In this document: in pieces, positions 17,275 to 27,084 of the stretch
Numbering within the stretch: position 1 is the first letter of the stretch
Layout of the letters: each line of letters begins with the position of its first letter
DNA from: Sulfidibacterium sp964549335
Lineage (GTDB): Bacteria > Bacteroidota > Bacteroidia > Bacteroidales > F082
DNA: 64,000 nucleotides
NCBI GenBank assembly: GCA_964549335.1
Contig: CAZJUQ010000050.1
Span: 114,713-178,712 of the forward strand
Direction: 5' to 3'
Translations under genes and position numbers: made by a program
The notes under the pieces: model-generated
Database searches by the model: none
The model's input: only the letters and a program-made list of their open reading frames with translations
Told to the model about the DNA's origin: nothing

Positions 17275-19866
17275 TTAAAGGTTTTTTTCGGGATAAAGAT
17301 ATTTCCACCAGTCGTTATTGTGTTTCAGGTATTTGTCGAACCAGGCCAGTATTGTTTTTTGCCAGCGAATACGTTTTTTATAATCGGTTATGTGGTGATT
17401 TTGTCCTTCTATTTCGACAAGTTCAACGGGTTTGCCCAGCAGTTTCAAGGCTGTGTAAAACTGAATGCTTTCCCCGGCAGGTACGTTAGTGTCAACAGTT
17501 CCGTGCAGCAAAAGGATGGGGGTTTTAACTTTGTCGGCATTAAAAAGAGGGCTATGGTCAACATATAGTTTTTTGTTGTTCCACGGGAAGCTGTTTGCCG
17601 AAGCCACCGAACTGTACAGATAACCCCAGTAACCTTGTCCCCAATACGATGAGATGCTGCTAATGCCTGCATGAGCAATTGCCGCACTGAAAATACCGGT
17701 TTGTGTTTGCAAATACATTGTCATATAACCGCCGTACGAGGCTCCTATACAGCCTACGGCGTTTTTGTCGATAAACGGGTGGGTTTTTAAAAACTTTTCA
17801 GTACCTTCAATGATGTCTTCCGCATTTTCTTTTCCCCAACCGTTAACATGAAGTGAAGAGAAATTTTGTCCGTAACCTGTGGCTCCCGACGGTTGCAGCA
17901 CATAAACCACATATCCGTGGGCGGCAAACAGGTTTTTGGGGTATCGTCCTCCGAAATTTCTTGATGTGGGGCTGGTGCCGCCGTAGTAGTACACTATTAG
18001 CGGATATTTTTTATCCGCATTAAAATCCGGGGGGTAGTATATCCGTCCGTCGATGGTTATTCCGTGTCTGTTTTCGAATGTCCAATCTTCCGTTTTTCCG
18101 AATATTACATTTTTAAAGAATGATTTTGCCGGATTCGATATTAATTTTTGTTTACCCGTGTTAAGGTCGATGATGAAACCTTCGGCGGGGTATGATATGC
18201 TGCTTCCCCAATAAGCGAGTTTCTTTCCTTTTTGCGATAACGAAAATCCGTTAACCACATCAACATTAACGGGTACGGACTCGAATTTTCCGGTGTCGAA
18301 GTTGTATTTCCAAATATTTTTGTATGTGCGGTCTTCTGCCAGAATGTAAATGTTGTTGTCTTCTTTGTTCCAAACGGCATATTCTATTGACGGGTTGAAA
18401 TTTTTTGAAATCGGTTTGACATCTTTTGTGTTCAGGTCGTATATGTATGCCTGTGTGTCGTAGTCGTTAGGTATTTTGTTTTTTTTCAGATTAACCCCTG
18501 CATTGTTAAACATTGCGGCACTTCCGGTTACCAAAAGTTTTTTTCCTCCGGGCGAATATTTTACGGTTGCACTGAAGTTTTGTTCCCAAAGAGTATCAAC
18601 ATTAAGTGTTTCCAAATCCAGTTCCATAACAGTTTGTTTGTAGTAGGGGCGTTCAGAATATTGGGGAATGCTTTGCGAAAAGAGTATCTTTTTTCCGTCA
18701 GGGCAGATATCCTGCAAATTACTGGTTAAATGTCCGTATGTTAATTGTTTTGTTGACAAGTCGTTTGCATCAAGAAAGAATAGTTGCGTACGTGTGCGGT
18801 ACCATGGCCAACGGTCGGGCATTCCCTCTATTTTATACACTCCCGATTTATCTCTTTTTAATTTGTCGGATACCGTGTAGATGATGAAATTACCGTTTTC
18901 CGACCAATGGTAAGTATCGAATTTTTCGGGTAGTTTCATTAAAGTAGTTTCCGAGTATGTATCAAGGTTGTGTTTTATCAAATAGCTGTCATTTCCCTTT
19001 TTTGCGGTAAAACTTATACTGTTTTCGCCGGGTACCCATTCCATTGATGAAATGTTACCGAATTTTGAACTGAATATAATTTTCCCTGTTTTATTTTCAA
19101 TAATTTGTGTCCACCGTTCCGTTTTTCCGTCGGGGGGTAAAGTTTCGCGGTATTTTAACATGCAATAGTCGCCTCCGGGCGAAATCTTAACCGAAGATAA
19201 ACTTTTTCCGTTCATTAAATGGTCTATATCCATGCGGGTTACGGGTGAGAGGTTTACAGTGGGGTCTGCGGCATTGTTTTTTACTGAATATGAAACTTTT
19301 ATTTTCCAGTGCAATGCGGAAGTGTCGTTGTTGTATAACGATTTTAAGAGTAAAATGTGTCTGCCGGGTTCCAAAAAGAGTGTTTTTGTTTTCCGTGGAA
19401 TATTTTTCTTTTTGCCGGCGGAAGAATAGACCGACAATTCTTTTTTCCGGTCGATATACATCTCAAAGCATTGTCTTGTTTCCACCCCTATTTCTATTTT
19501 TGTAAATTCGGTCATGTGAAAATATGTTACCTGCCAATAAAGGTGGTACCCTTTTTTGTTGACATTCGTCACATTGATATTGCCGTCTTTTCCTGTTACT
19601 GTTTTGTTCCAATTTTTTCCGGCGGCAAAAGGTTCGTTTTCTTCAGGATATTTTATTGTTGCAAATTGTGATTTAAGTAAGCCGGAAGCCGAAAATTCTT
19701 TGCCGTGCAGGTTTTTTTCTTGCCAAAATACCGGTTTCGAGATTTTAACGGGACCTGCCGTTAACCATTTTTCGATAATGTTTTCCGTGGTGTCGTTAAC
19801 CGCATTGACATTCAAAACCGCGAAAAATAAGGACAATACCGCAATTATCTTTTTAAGATTGTTCAT
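17275..19866 (-). CDS. S9-family peptidase (prolyl oligopeptidase / DPP-like), exported
   Basis: 863 residues with a signal peptide (to about FAVLNVNA). After it comes a PA14-like or accessory domain (about 100-200, with FEMYIDRKKELSVYSS and LEPGRHILLLKS), then a WD/beta-propeller region (about 220-600) and a C-terminal alpha/beta-hydrolase. The nucleophile elbow GASYGG (Ser about 710), LLHGTVDTNVP (Asp) and GQNHHI (His) complete the triad. Such enzymes cleave short peptides, often after proline, in the periplasm or at the surface; the specificity here is unknown. The N-terminal accessory domain makes it longer than the usual 650-750. It forms an operon with the unknown secreted protein upstream and trmH downstream. 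Confidence 0.88.
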   Translation of the reverse strand: MNNLKKIIAVLSLFFAVLNVNAVNDTTENIIEKWLTAGPVKISKPVFWQEKNLHGKEFSASGLLKSQFATIKYPEENEPFAAGKNWNKTVTGKDGNINVTNVNKKGYHLYWQVTYFHMTEFTKIEIGVETRQCFEMYIDRKKELSVYSSAGKKKNIPRKTKTLFLEPGRHILLLKSLYNNDTSALHWKIKVSYSVKNNAADPTVNLSPVTRMDIDHLMNGKSLSSVKISPGGDYCMLKYRETLPPDGKTERWTQIIENKTGKIIFSSKFGNISSMEWVPGENSISFTAKKGNDSYLIKHNLDTYSETTLMKLPEKFDTYHWSENGNFIIYTVSDKLKRDKSGVYKIEGMPDRWPWYRTRTQLFFLDANDLSTKQLTYGHLTSNLQDICPDGKKILFSQSIPQYSERPYYKQTVMELDLETLNVDTLWEQNFSATVKYSPGGKKLLVTGSAAMFNNAGVNLKKNKIPNDYDTQAYIYDLNTKDVKPISKNFNPSIEYAVWNKEDNNIYILAEDRTYKNIWKYNFDTGKFESVPVNVDVVNGFSLSQKGKKLAYWGSSISYPAEGFIIDLNTGKQKLISNPAKSFFKNVIFGKTEDWTFENRHGITIDGRIYYPPDFNADKKYPLIVYYYGGTSPTSRNFGGRYPKNLFAAHGYVVYVLQPSGATGYGQNFSSLHVNGWGKENAEDIIEGTEKFLKTHPFIDKNAVGCIGASYGGYMTMYLQTQTGIFSAAIAHAGISSISSYWGQGYWGYLYSSVASANSFPWNNKKLYVDHSPLFNADKVKTPILLLHGTVDTNVPAGESIQFYTALKLLGKPVELVEIEGQNHHITDYKKRIRWQKTILAWFDKYLKHNNDWWKYLYPEKNL

Positions 19867-19904
19867 TGGTGTCTGTTTTTAACTTTAAGTGGTATTTTTT
19901 GTTG

Positions 19905-20771
19905 TTACTTTTCAAAACCGTCGATACCGTTACCGTTGTCAATTCTTTCGATATCTTCCGGGTTTATGTGTTGGTCTTCGGGAGCCATTTGCATAATTTC
20001 GGTTACATTGGATTTTCTGTAATTGGGCGGAGCGTTAAATATGTCGTCGTTAAAGTTCAAATGTTTTATCATGGTTACCTCGGTGACAACTTCAATGCCG
20101 CGGTGTTTTTCAACCGATTTCAGCACCATTCCTTTGGAGATAAGGTTTACATAAGGTTCCGAAGCCGTAATTGCCGATTCGGTGTCGTACGGGTTTAATG
20201 CTTTTGTAAACTCAATCATTTTTTTGTAGTCTATTTCGTCGTAAGGATTTATTTCGTCGGTTACCCAGATGTATTCCTTTAATGAGTCGTTTACAACAAC
20301 CTGATATTCTTTTGCCGTATGTTTCAATATGGTATCTGTTTTGCCGGTTGCATTTATTTTTACATCAAGTTTGGCAGAGTCGTTTGCTCCGGTTTGAAGT
20401 TGTTTTTTGAAATCTTCGTACATCTTTTTATATAGTTCTTTTGTCTCGCCGGTACTTTTGGCTACCATTTGCAAAAGTTGGTTTTCAAAAGCCCGGGTGG
20501 TGCTTTTGCTGAACTCTTTGGCGGTGCCTTCCCAATATACCTTGTATTGGGGGAATATCATAATCAGCTTTTGAGTGTTAATATCAAAGACGGCAATTGA
20601 TGTTTGCCCTTCGAACCGCACCTTGTTATTTTGGATAAAAGTTGTTTGTGTGGATGAATTTCCAAGGCTGTTTGTGGTTTTTTCGGTAATAACCCAGCCG
20701 GCAAACAGGTTCGTTGTTAATAAAAGAGATGTTAAAAGGCAGAAAAGTGTTCCTGTTGCATATCTACTCAT
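19905..20771 (-). CDS. Secreted protein of unknown function, possibly DUF4412-like
   Basis: 288 residues with a signal peptide (LLTTNLFAG). The mature part begins with a strand-rich section (WVITEKTTN, TTFIQNNKVRFEG, IAVFDINTQKLIMIFPQYKVYWEG). It continues with a helical, lysine-rich stretch at about 90-140 and another strand-rich end that includes EYIWVTDEINPYDEIDY. The pattern of recording an unknown quantity as a string of strands resembles DUF4412 and LolA-like folds, but I do not recognise a definite family. It is the first gene of a unit with the S9 peptidase (38-base gap) and has an exact -7 element at 20804-20811. Confidence 0.6.
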   Translation of the reverse strand: MSRYATGTLFCLLTSLLLTTNLFAGWVITEKTTNSLGNSSTQTTFIQNNKVRFEGQTSIAVFDINTQKLIMIFPQYKVYWEGTAKEFSKSTTRAFENQLLQMVAKSTGETKELYKKMYEDFKKQLQTGANDSAKLDVKINATGKTDTILKHTAKEYQVVVNDSLKEYIWVTDEINPYDEIDYKKMIEFTKALNPYDTESAITASEPYVNLISKGMVLKSVEKHRGIEVVTEVTMIKHLNFNDDIFNAPPNYRKSNVTEIMQMAPEDQHINPEDIERIDNGNGIDGFEK

Positions 20772-20803
20772 AGTGTTTCAAAAATTATTTGATTTACGGT
20801 TCG

Positions 20804-20811
20804 CAAATTTA
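20804..20811 (-). promoter_or_regulatory. -7 promoter element of the secreted protein / S9 / trmH unit
   Basis: On the minus strand this reads TAAATTTG followed by CG, an exact TAnnTTTG match, 33 bases upstream of the start at 20771. Confidence 0.45.
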
Positions 20812-20892
20812 GTTATTTCGAAGGTAGCATGTTCAATAATAAAGAATATTTAAGTAAAATTTTAACAGTTACTATTTTTTTTAAGAAAAAAA

Positions 20893-20902
20893 TATACTTT
20901 TG
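20893..20902 (+). promoter_or_regulatory. -7 promoter element of the TPR gene
   Basis: TATACTTTTG, one base longer than TAnnTTTG, followed by CAC. If used, transcription starts after 20905, so the upstream in-frame ATG-like start at 20900 could not be translated; this favours ATG 20924. Confidence 0.4.
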
Positions 20903-20923
20903 CACTCTCAAAATTTTGAAGTG

Positions 20924-21631
20924 ATGTCGAAGAAAAAAGAAAAAGAAATTAAAGCCGAATCTCAATTAAGTAATATTGAGGAGTCGTTAACAAAAACCGA
21001 GCAGTTTATTGTTGATAACCAAAATACACTGATAATTATCGTTGTTGCTTTGATTGCCGTTGTTTTGGGGTATTTCGGATGGAAAAAGTATTATATGGAG
21101 CCTAAAACACAGGAGGCACAGGAGCAGATTTACAATGCGCAAAAATATTTTGAAGCCGATTCGCTCGACAAAGCACTGTTCGGCGACGGAAACAATCTCG
21201 GTTTTATTGATATTGCCGACGATTACGGCATGACAAAACCCGGCAAGCTTGCAAACTATTATGCAGGTATTTGTTATCTTAAAAAACACGATTACGACAA
21301 GGCAATAGAATATTTGAAAGATTTTTCGGCAGACGACGAGATTGTCTCTTCCATGGCAATAGGTGCCATAGGTGATGCTTACCTCGAAAAAGGTGAGGAA
21401 GACAAAGCCGTGGATTATTACCTTAAGGCATCTTCAAATACGGTAAACGATTTTACAACTCCCCTGTTCCTTTTCAAAGCGGGTGAAGTTTACGAAATGC
21501 AAAATAAACTTGATGACGCTTTGGAGATTTACAAAAGGATAAAGAGCGAGTATCTCGGCAGTAAAGAGGGACGCGAGATAGAAAAATATATCGGCAGGGT
21601 AACAGCCAAACTGGATAAATCGAATAAGTAA
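20924..21631 (+). CDS. Membrane-anchored tetratricopeptide repeat protein (YfgM-like)
   Basis: 235 residues from the ATG at 20924. A charged cytoplasmic N-terminus (KKKEKEIKAE) leads to one transmembrane helix (about 37-58, TLIIIVVALIAVVLGYFGW). A TPR-rich periplasmic domain follows (repeats such as ANYYAGICYLKKHDYDKAIEYLKDF and AIGDAYLEKGEEDKAVDYYLKA). The architecture resembles YfgM, which in E. coli joins the SecYEG translocon and periplasmic chaperones, so a role in export or envelope assembly is reasonable but inferred. Monocistronic, divergent from the S9 peptidase unit. Confidence 0.75.
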   Translation: MSKKKEKEIKAESQLSNIEESLTKTEQFIVDNQNTLIIIVVALIAVVLGYFGWKKYYMEPKTQEAQEQIYNAQKYFEADSLDKALFGDGNNLGFIDIADDYGMTKPGKLANYYAGICYLKKHDYDKAIEYLKDFSADDEIVSSMAIGAIGDAYLEKGEEDKAVDYYLKASSNTVNDFTTPLFLFKAGEVYEMQNKLDDALEIYKRIKSEYLGSKEGREIEKYIGRVTAKLDKSNK

Positions 21632-21676
21632 GGTAAGGAAGCGGATAACGAAAGTGGTGCCGCTACTTTTACGTGG

Positions 21677-21720
21677 AATACCGGCTTTCGGTATTAACCC
21701 AACCGGGTTTAAGGCCGGTT
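21677..21720. other. Two short hairpins between the TPR gene and lacZ
   Basis: AATACCG (21677-21683) pairs with CGGTATT (21689-21695), and AACCGG (21701-21706) with CCGGTT (21715-21720). They sit between convergent genes, so termination is plausible, but neither is followed by a clean T run. Confidence 0.3.
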
Positions 21721-21822
21721 GAAAGTTTTAATATACTACCTTTTTTTGTTGCGGTTTATTTCCGATTACGAGGCATTTACGTTTTTCCGTTTGTTGTTAT
21801 TGTCTCCTTTTGTTTTGGATAT

Positions 21823-24800
21823 TTAATAAACGTTATTCCACAAATCAAATTCGTTGTTTCCTTTATAGTAAGGTTTAACGGTAAACTCAAATTGGTATTC
21901 TTTCGCGGGGATACGGTATTGTTTATGGGGGAGGGCACCCCAAGAGTCGTCTCCTCCCACCCCCATCTGTTTTTTGTCGATATGTATCCATGTTTTATTC
22001 CGCGGTTTTATATCAATGGTATGCTTATAATTTTTTCTGAAAAGCTGGTCGAAATCCCGGTCGCTGTTATGTAGAGCCGAAAATCCGAAGAGGGTGTTTG
22101 TTGCTTTGATAAATATTCCTTTTCCCGACTTGTCGGTAACCGTAAGCCAGCGGTTGCCGGTTTTATAACCGTTTTCTTGAGGTCTTATGTAAGGGTAGTA
22201 CTGATTGTAAGCGGTACTGTTGTACACCGAAACAAAGGATGCCGTATTGCGGTCGCAGTAATTTTCGTGTGGTCCGCGTCCGTACCATTTCAAAATGTCA
22301 TATTTGCCGTTGAGTGCCAAATAGAATCCGAAACGCGGAATATCCGGTATGCCTCTTACTCCGGGTGTGAATTTCATTTTGGACGATAACGAACCGTCGC
22401 CTCTGATGACATATTCCATGCTTAAATGCGACTCCGTGTCGCGCATAAAGTACTTGCAAAATACTCTCACAATGGTGCCGTTTGACGACTGCACTCTCAT
22501 TTTTTCAAGTTTTACGTCGTCACCTGCAAATCGCCATACTCCTTGACGTTGTTCCATTCCGTTGCCAAAATCATTGTCGGTAGGAGCACGCCAAAAATGC
22601 GGCATTACCGGTTGGGCAAGAATGTTTTCCCCGTTGATTTTGTATTGTTCAATGAAACCGGTTTTGTTGTTGATGTCAACTTCAAAATTTTCACCTTTTA
22701 TTGCGGTAATCTCTTTGTTTTGCGAATATGATATTTTATCCAGTTTAAACACGTTAATTCTGTTGTGTTTCGTTGCTTTTGAAAAGAGAAATTGTTCTTT
22801 GGCAATTTCAAACCCTTTGTTACGGAACGGAAGTTTTTTTGTTGTTTTTACCGAGAAGTTAAGCAGATATTCTTTTGTATTGTCGATTTTTTGTTTGGAG
22901 ACAGGGATTGACACTATTTTTGAGCAGTGTGGTTCCAACAGAATATTGTTAAGTTTTCCCTTCATTACAGGTTTGTTGTTTTCGAGCAGTTGCCATTGAA
23001 TTTCAAAATCGTTAAGATTGGTAAAGTCGAACATGTTAGTAATTTCGAACACTCCGTTTTTCAGGTTAGCGGCATTAATTTTTACATATTGATAAACTTT
23101 TTTCACTTCGTAAAGTGCGGGGTGCGGGGTACGGTCGGGTTGCACAAGTCCGTTAATGCAGAAATTGCCGTCGCTTGGGACGGTGTCGGGGCCGAAATCT
23201 CCGCCGTAAGCCCAATATTTTGTACCGTTATTATCGTATTTTGCCAGTCCCTGGTCAACCCAATCCCAGATAAAGCCGCCTTGTAGAGCCGGATATTTTT
23301 CAATTACATCCCAGTAATCCCGGAGGTTTCCGGTACTGTTTCCCATTGAGTGGGCATATTCGCACATTATTAGCGGACGGTAAGGATTGGTTTTGGCGTA
23401 CCATTTCAAATAATCTATACCGGGATACATTGGTGAATAAATGTCCACGTGTTTTTTTAGCAGAGCCCGTTCGTAATGTACGGGACGGGAGGTGTCGCGC
23501 CGGTGTATCCACTTCGACGCCGCCACAAAGTTCACACCGTCGCCGGCTTCGTTACCCATTGACCATATTATTATCGAAGGGTGGTTTTTGTCGCGTTCCA
23601 CCATTCGTTTTATCCTTTCCAGGTGGGCTTTTTGCCAGGAGGGATTGTTTCCGAGGGTGCGGTCGGGACGGTAACCCATTCCATGCGATTCGATATTTGC
23701 CTCATCAATGAGATAAATTCCGTATTTGTCGCACAATTTATACCAATACGGGTCGTCGGGATAGTGTGAGGTTCTGACGGCATTTATGTTAAAACGTTTC
23801 ATGAGTTCAATGTCTTTCAGCATCGATTCTTTTGAAACCACGTGACCATTAAATTCGTCGTGTTCGTGGCGGTTAACCCCTTTTATGAGTATTGGAACAC
23901 CGTTTATTAACAATTGTCCGTTTTTTACCTGCGATGTTCTGAATCCTGTTGTGCCACCCAGATATTCTATATGTTTTCCGTTCCATGTGATAAGTTCGGT
24001 AACCAAACGGTACAGATAGGGAGTTTCGGCAGACCATTTTTTTACGGAATCGACAATGAATTTTATGGATGCAAAGGATGTGTCGTTATCAAAATTAAGG
24101 ATAATAAGGGTATCGTTCAAAAGTTTATTATCTGCATCAAACAGTTTTGCAGTCAGTTTACATTTTTTATTTTTCTTTGAGAAGTCGATGGTTTTAAAAT
24201 CGACTGTTAAAATTCCTTTTTCGTATTTTTTGTCAAAATCGGTATGGACAAAATAGTCGAAAACATGTTGTTTTGGTGCCGACCACAGGTAAACATTACG
24301 TTCAATGCCGCTCAAACGCCAAAAATCCTGGCATTCGAGATAACTGCCGTCGGAGTAACGCAAAACTTCCAGTGCCAAAACATTTTCGCCTTTTTTTAAA
24401 AGTCCGGTAATGTCAAATTCGGCGGGGAGTTTGCTTCCTTGCGTATAACCGGCTTTTTTTCCGTTTATCCATACATATGCGGCCGAGTTGATTCCCCCGA
24501 AATGTAAAATGACTTTCCGGTTTTTCCAGTTTGCAGGCACGGTAAACAGAGTACGGTACAAACCCACGGGGTTGTATTTGTGTGGTACATGTGGCGGGTC
24601 GGGATGTCTGGTCCACGCATACGGTTGATTTACGTAAACGGGGAAATCGTATCCCTCGGTTTGCCAATCCGAAGGCACGTCTATTGTTTTCCAACCCGAA
24701 ACATCGTACGAGGGTTTATAAAAATTAGCGGGGACTCCGAAAGGGTTGTTGACAAAGCGGAACTTCCATTTTCCGTTTAGCGATTTATAGAAAGCCGACA

Positions 24801-24981
24801 ACTCGATATCCTGTTTCAATGCATGGTCGATAGTGGCGTATGGAATTGTCTCCACATGGGGAGGTAATTTATTTATACCTGTTATCTGTTCATTTTCCCA
24901 GTCGTAGATGGTGTCTTGTTGCGAAAAGGCTGAGAAAACCGTAAAAACCGAAAAGAGATATAAAAAAAAATTTTTTTTCAT
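21823..24981 (-). CDS. Beta-galactosidase, glycoside hydrolase family 2 (LacZ type), exported
   Basis: 1052 residues with a signal peptide (SVFTVFSAFSQQ), so it is periplasmic or surface-exposed rather than cytoplasmic like E. coli LacZ (1024). The order is a sugar-binding jelly roll (about 50-230, including YGxxxW-type WKFRFVNNPFGVP), Ig-like domain, TIM barrel, a second Ig domain and the C-terminal Bgal_small_N domain (about 790-1050). The acid/base Glu478 lies in WSMGNEAGDG and the nucleophile Glu541 in IMCEYAHSMGN. It cleaves terminal beta-galactosides, though other GH2 activities are possible. It lies 35 bases downstream of folA and may be the last gene of the thyA-folA transcript. No Sus genes are nearby. 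Confidence 0.92.
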   Translation of the reverse strand: MKKNFFLYLFSVFTVFSAFSQQDTIYDWENEQITGINKLPPHVETIPYATIDHALKQDIELSAFYKSLNGKWKFRFVNNPFGVPANFYKPSYDVSGWKTIDVPSDWQTEGYDFPVYVNQPYAWTRHPDPPHVPHKYNPVGLYRTLFTVPANWKNRKVILHFGGINSAAYVWINGKKAGYTQGSKLPAEFDITGLLKKGENVLALEVLRYSDGSYLECQDFWRLSGIERNVYLWSAPKQHVFDYFVHTDFDKKYEKGILTVDFKTIDFSKKNKKCKLTAKLFDADNKLLNDTLIILNFDNDTSFASIKFIVDSVKKWSAETPYLYRLVTELITWNGKHIEYLGGTTGFRTSQVKNGQLLINGVPILIKGVNRHEHDEFNGHVVSKESMLKDIELMKRFNINAVRTSHYPDDPYWYKLCDKYGIYLIDEANIESHGMGYRPDRTLGNNPSWQKAHLERIKRMVERDKNHPSIIIWSMGNEAGDGVNFVAASKWIHRRDTSRPVHYERALLKKHVDIYSPMYPGIDYLKWYAKTNPYRPLIMCEYAHSMGNSTGNLRDYWDVIEKYPALQGGFIWDWVDQGLAKYDNNGTKYWAYGGDFGPDTVPSDGNFCINGLVQPDRTPHPALYEVKKVYQYVKINAANLKNGVFEITNMFDFTNLNDFEIQWQLLENNKPVMKGKLNNILLEPHCSKIVSIPVSKQKIDNTKEYLLNFSVKTTKKLPFRNKGFEIAKEQFLFSKATKHNRINVFKLDKISYSQNKEITAIKGENFEVDINNKTGFIEQYKINGENILAQPVMPHFWRAPTDNDFGNGMEQRQGVWRFAGDDVKLEKMRVQSSNGTIVRVFCKYFMRDTESHLSMEYVIRGDGSLSSKMKFTPGVRGIPDIPRFGFYLALNGKYDILKWYGRGPHENYCDRNTASFVSVYNSTAYNQYYPYIRPQENGYKTGNRWLTVTDKSGKGIFIKATNTLFGFSALHNSDRDFDQLFRKNYKHTIDIKPRNKTWIHIDKKQMGVGGDDSWGALPHKQYRIPAKEYQFEFTVKPYYKGNNEFDLWNNVY

Positions 24982-25016
24982 TTTGGTTTGCTTAAAAAAG
25001 GGGGGTGTTTTAATAA

Positions 25017-25520
25017 TTATTTACGTTCGTAAATTTCGAACGAATAGGTAAAGTCGTTTTGCGGGTCGTTATTAATATCTTGTTTGTCCGCAAGTTGCCA
25101 AATGTTTTTGTCTATTTCGGGGAAAAAGGTGTCGGCGTCGAATTCTTTATGTACCCTTGTGATGTAGAGTTTGTCGGCAAGTGGCAAAAACTGCCGGTAT
25201 ATTGAGCCTCCGCCGATGATAAAATTTTCTTTTCCGGAATCCATTTTTTCAATGGCATCTTCAATGGAGTATGCCATAATACAATCATCGATTTTTTCGT
25301 CCGGAATATCGGTGATAATAATGTTTGTGCGGTTTGGTAACGGTCTTACGGGGAGCGAGAAGTATGTTTTTTTGCCCATTACCACACAGTGGTCTTTTGT
25401 AATTTTTTTAAATCGTTTTAAATCTTCGGAGATGTGCCAAAGCAGGTCGTTATCTTTTCCTATTGCGTTATTTTCGGCAATGGCAACTATAATTGAAATT
25501 GATTTACCTTTACTATTCAT
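25017..25520 (-). CDS. folA: Dihydrofolate reductase
   Basis: Reduces dihydrofolate to tetrahydrofolate with NADPH, replacing the folate oxidised by thymidylate synthase. The 167 residues are normal length. Family marks include SIIVAIAENNAIGKDNDLLWHISEDLKRFK (substrate loop, with the catalytic Asp/Glu equivalent Asp in LWHIS-DL), the NADPH-binding VMGKKTYFS and FIIGGGSIYRQFLP. It follows thyA by 37 bases in the same orientation, the usual pairing. Confidence 0.95.
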   Translation of the reverse strand: MNSKGKSISIIVAIAENNAIGKDNDLLWHISEDLKRFKKITKDHCVVMGKKTYFSLPVRPLPNRTNIIITDIPDEKIDDCIMAYSIEDAIEKMDSGKENFIIGGGSIYRQFLPLADKLYITRVHKEFDADTFFPEIDKNIWQLADKQDINNDPQNDFTYSFEIYERK

Positions 25521-25557
25521 TTGGTTTCGTATTGAAAAATTTATTTAAAAAAGAATG

Positions 25558-26382
25558 TTAAACCGAAATTTCGCCCTTAATGTGGGGGTGAGGGTTATAA
25601 TTTTTTAATTGGAAATCGTTGTAAGAAAAGCCTGAAATATCTTTGATGCCGGGGTTAATTTCCATTACGGGCAACCGGCGCGGAGTGCGCGAAAGTTGTA
25701 ATTTTACCTGTTCGATATGGTTGAGGTATATGTGTGCATCGCCGAATGTATGAACAAAATCGCCGTATTCCAATCCTGTAACTTGTGCCATCATCATTGT
25801 CAGCAAAGCATAAGAGGCAATGTTGAAGGGTACCCCGAGAAAAATATCGGCGCTTCGTTGATAGAGCTGGCACGAGAGTTTGCCGTTAGCCACATAAAAT
25901 TGAAACCAGGCGTGGCATGGAGGCAGAGCCGCTTTGCCGTTTTTTACGTTTTCGCTGAACGATTTGCCGTTGTCGGGCAGAACCGACGGGTTCCATGCGG
26001 CAACAATAATGCGGCGGCTGTCGGGATTGTTTTTTATTTGGTCGATGGCTATGTTTATTTGGTCTATTCCTTCGTTATTCCAATTGCGCCATTGAGCGCC
26101 GTAAACGGGACCCAAATCGCCGTTTTCGTCAGCCCAGTTGTTCCAAATTTTTACGCCGTGTTCTTGAAGGTATTTAACATTGGTGTCGCCGTTCAAAAAC
26201 CAAAGCAGTTCGTAAATGATTGATTTCAGATGAAGTTTTTTTGTTGTAAGCAGCGGGAACCCCTCTTGCAGGTCGAAACGCATTTGATACCCGAACAGGC
26301 TAACGGTTCCGGTACCCGTACGGTCGGTTTTTTTTACCCCTTTGTCAAGCACGGTTTTCAACAACTCCAAATATTGTCTCAT
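25558..26382 (-). CDS. thyA: Thymidylate synthase
   Basis: Methylates dUMP to dTMP using methylene-tetrahydrofolate. The active-site cysteine is Cys156 in ALPPCHAWFQF, and the phosphate-binding region YQRSADIFLGVPFNIASYA is intact. At 274 residues it is about 10 longer than E. coli ThyA (264). The extra residues fall in an insertion just before the active site (about 138-149, NGKSFSENVKNG). It forms an operon with folA, with a DUF151/UVR gene directly upstream. Confidence 0.96.
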   Translation of the reverse strand: MRQYLELLKTVLDKGVKKTDRTGTGTVSLFGYQMRFDLQEGFPLLTTKKLHLKSIIYELLWFLNGDTNVKYLQEHGVKIWNNWADENGDLGPVYGAQWRNWNNEGIDQINIAIDQIKNNPDSRRIIVAAWNPSVLPDNGKSFSENVKNGKAALPPCHAWFQFYVANGKLSCQLYQRSADIFLGVPFNIASYALLTMMMAQVTGLEYGDFVHTFGDAHIYLNHIEQVKLQLSRTPRRLPVMEINPGIKDISGFSYNDFQLKNYNPHPHIKGEISV

Positions 26383-26443
26383 AATTTTTAAAAACGATTT
26401 TTTAATAAAATGCCGGCAGGATACCGGTTTAAAATATATTTTT

Positions 26444-27046
26444 TCACAAAAGTTCTTTTCTCCGTTTTATCTCATCCCTTATAATTGAAGCCTCTTCGTA
26501 ATTCTCTTCATCAATGGCTTTTTGCAGCATCTCTTCCAATTCTTCCAAAAGATAATCCTCGAAACGCGACTTATGAGTTGACGAGGTTTCCCTTTCGGGT
26601 TTAACGGCTTTTTCTTTTTCCATGGTATTTTCTTCGTCGTCCATTTCGATCCCGGCTTCGTCAACCACCTCTTTGGCACAATAAATAGGACAATCGAAAC
26701 GTATTGCGAGGGCAATGGCATCGGAAGTGCGGCTGTCTATTTTTGAGATTTTTCCGTTGTGTTCGCAAACCAATTGGGCATAAAAAATCCCCTCTTCAAA
26801 TTTATTTATGATTATCTCTTTTATGTTTATGTCGAAATGTACGGCAAAGTTTTTAAACAAATCGTGTGTTAAAGGGCGTTGGGGTTTCATTTTTTCAATA
26901 CCTATGGCAATTGCCTGCGCCTCGAAACCTCCTATCATAATCGGTATTCTTATACGCTTTCCTGCCACGCCGAGTATTAAGGCATATGCGCCGCTTTGCG
27001 ACTGGCTGTACGACATTCCGATAATCTCAAGTTTTATTTTTTCCAT
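26444..27046 (-). CDS. Bifunctional nuclease (DUF151) with C-terminal UVR motif
   Basis: 200 residues. The DUF151 domain fills about 1-130 (LILGVAGKRIRIPIMIGGFEAQAIAI, then DFDINIKEI-like and RTSDAIALAIRFDCPIY). A charged linker follows (DDEENTMEKEKAVKPE), then a helical UVR motif (about 165-200, YLLEELEEMLQKAIDEENYEEASIIRDEIKRRK) as in UvrB and UvrC. Members of the family have been described as nucleases and as plant disease-related proteins; the cellular role in Bacteroidota is unclear. It starts the gene string that includes thyA, folA and lacZ, with its own exact -7 element at 27085-27092. Confidence 0.8.
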   Translation of the reverse strand: MEKIKLEIIGMSYSQSQSGAYALILGVAGKRIRIPIMIGGFEAQAIAIGIEKMKPQRPLTHDLFKNFAVHFDINIKEIIINKFEEGIFYAQLVCEHNGKISKIDSRTSDAIALAIRFDCPIYCAKEVVDEAGIEMDDEENTMEKEKAVKPERETSSTHKSRFEDYLLEELEEMLQKAIDEENYEEASIIRDEIKRRKELL

Positions 27047-27084
27047 AGGCGTTTGCGGAATATGCTACCTGTTACTCTTTTTTG

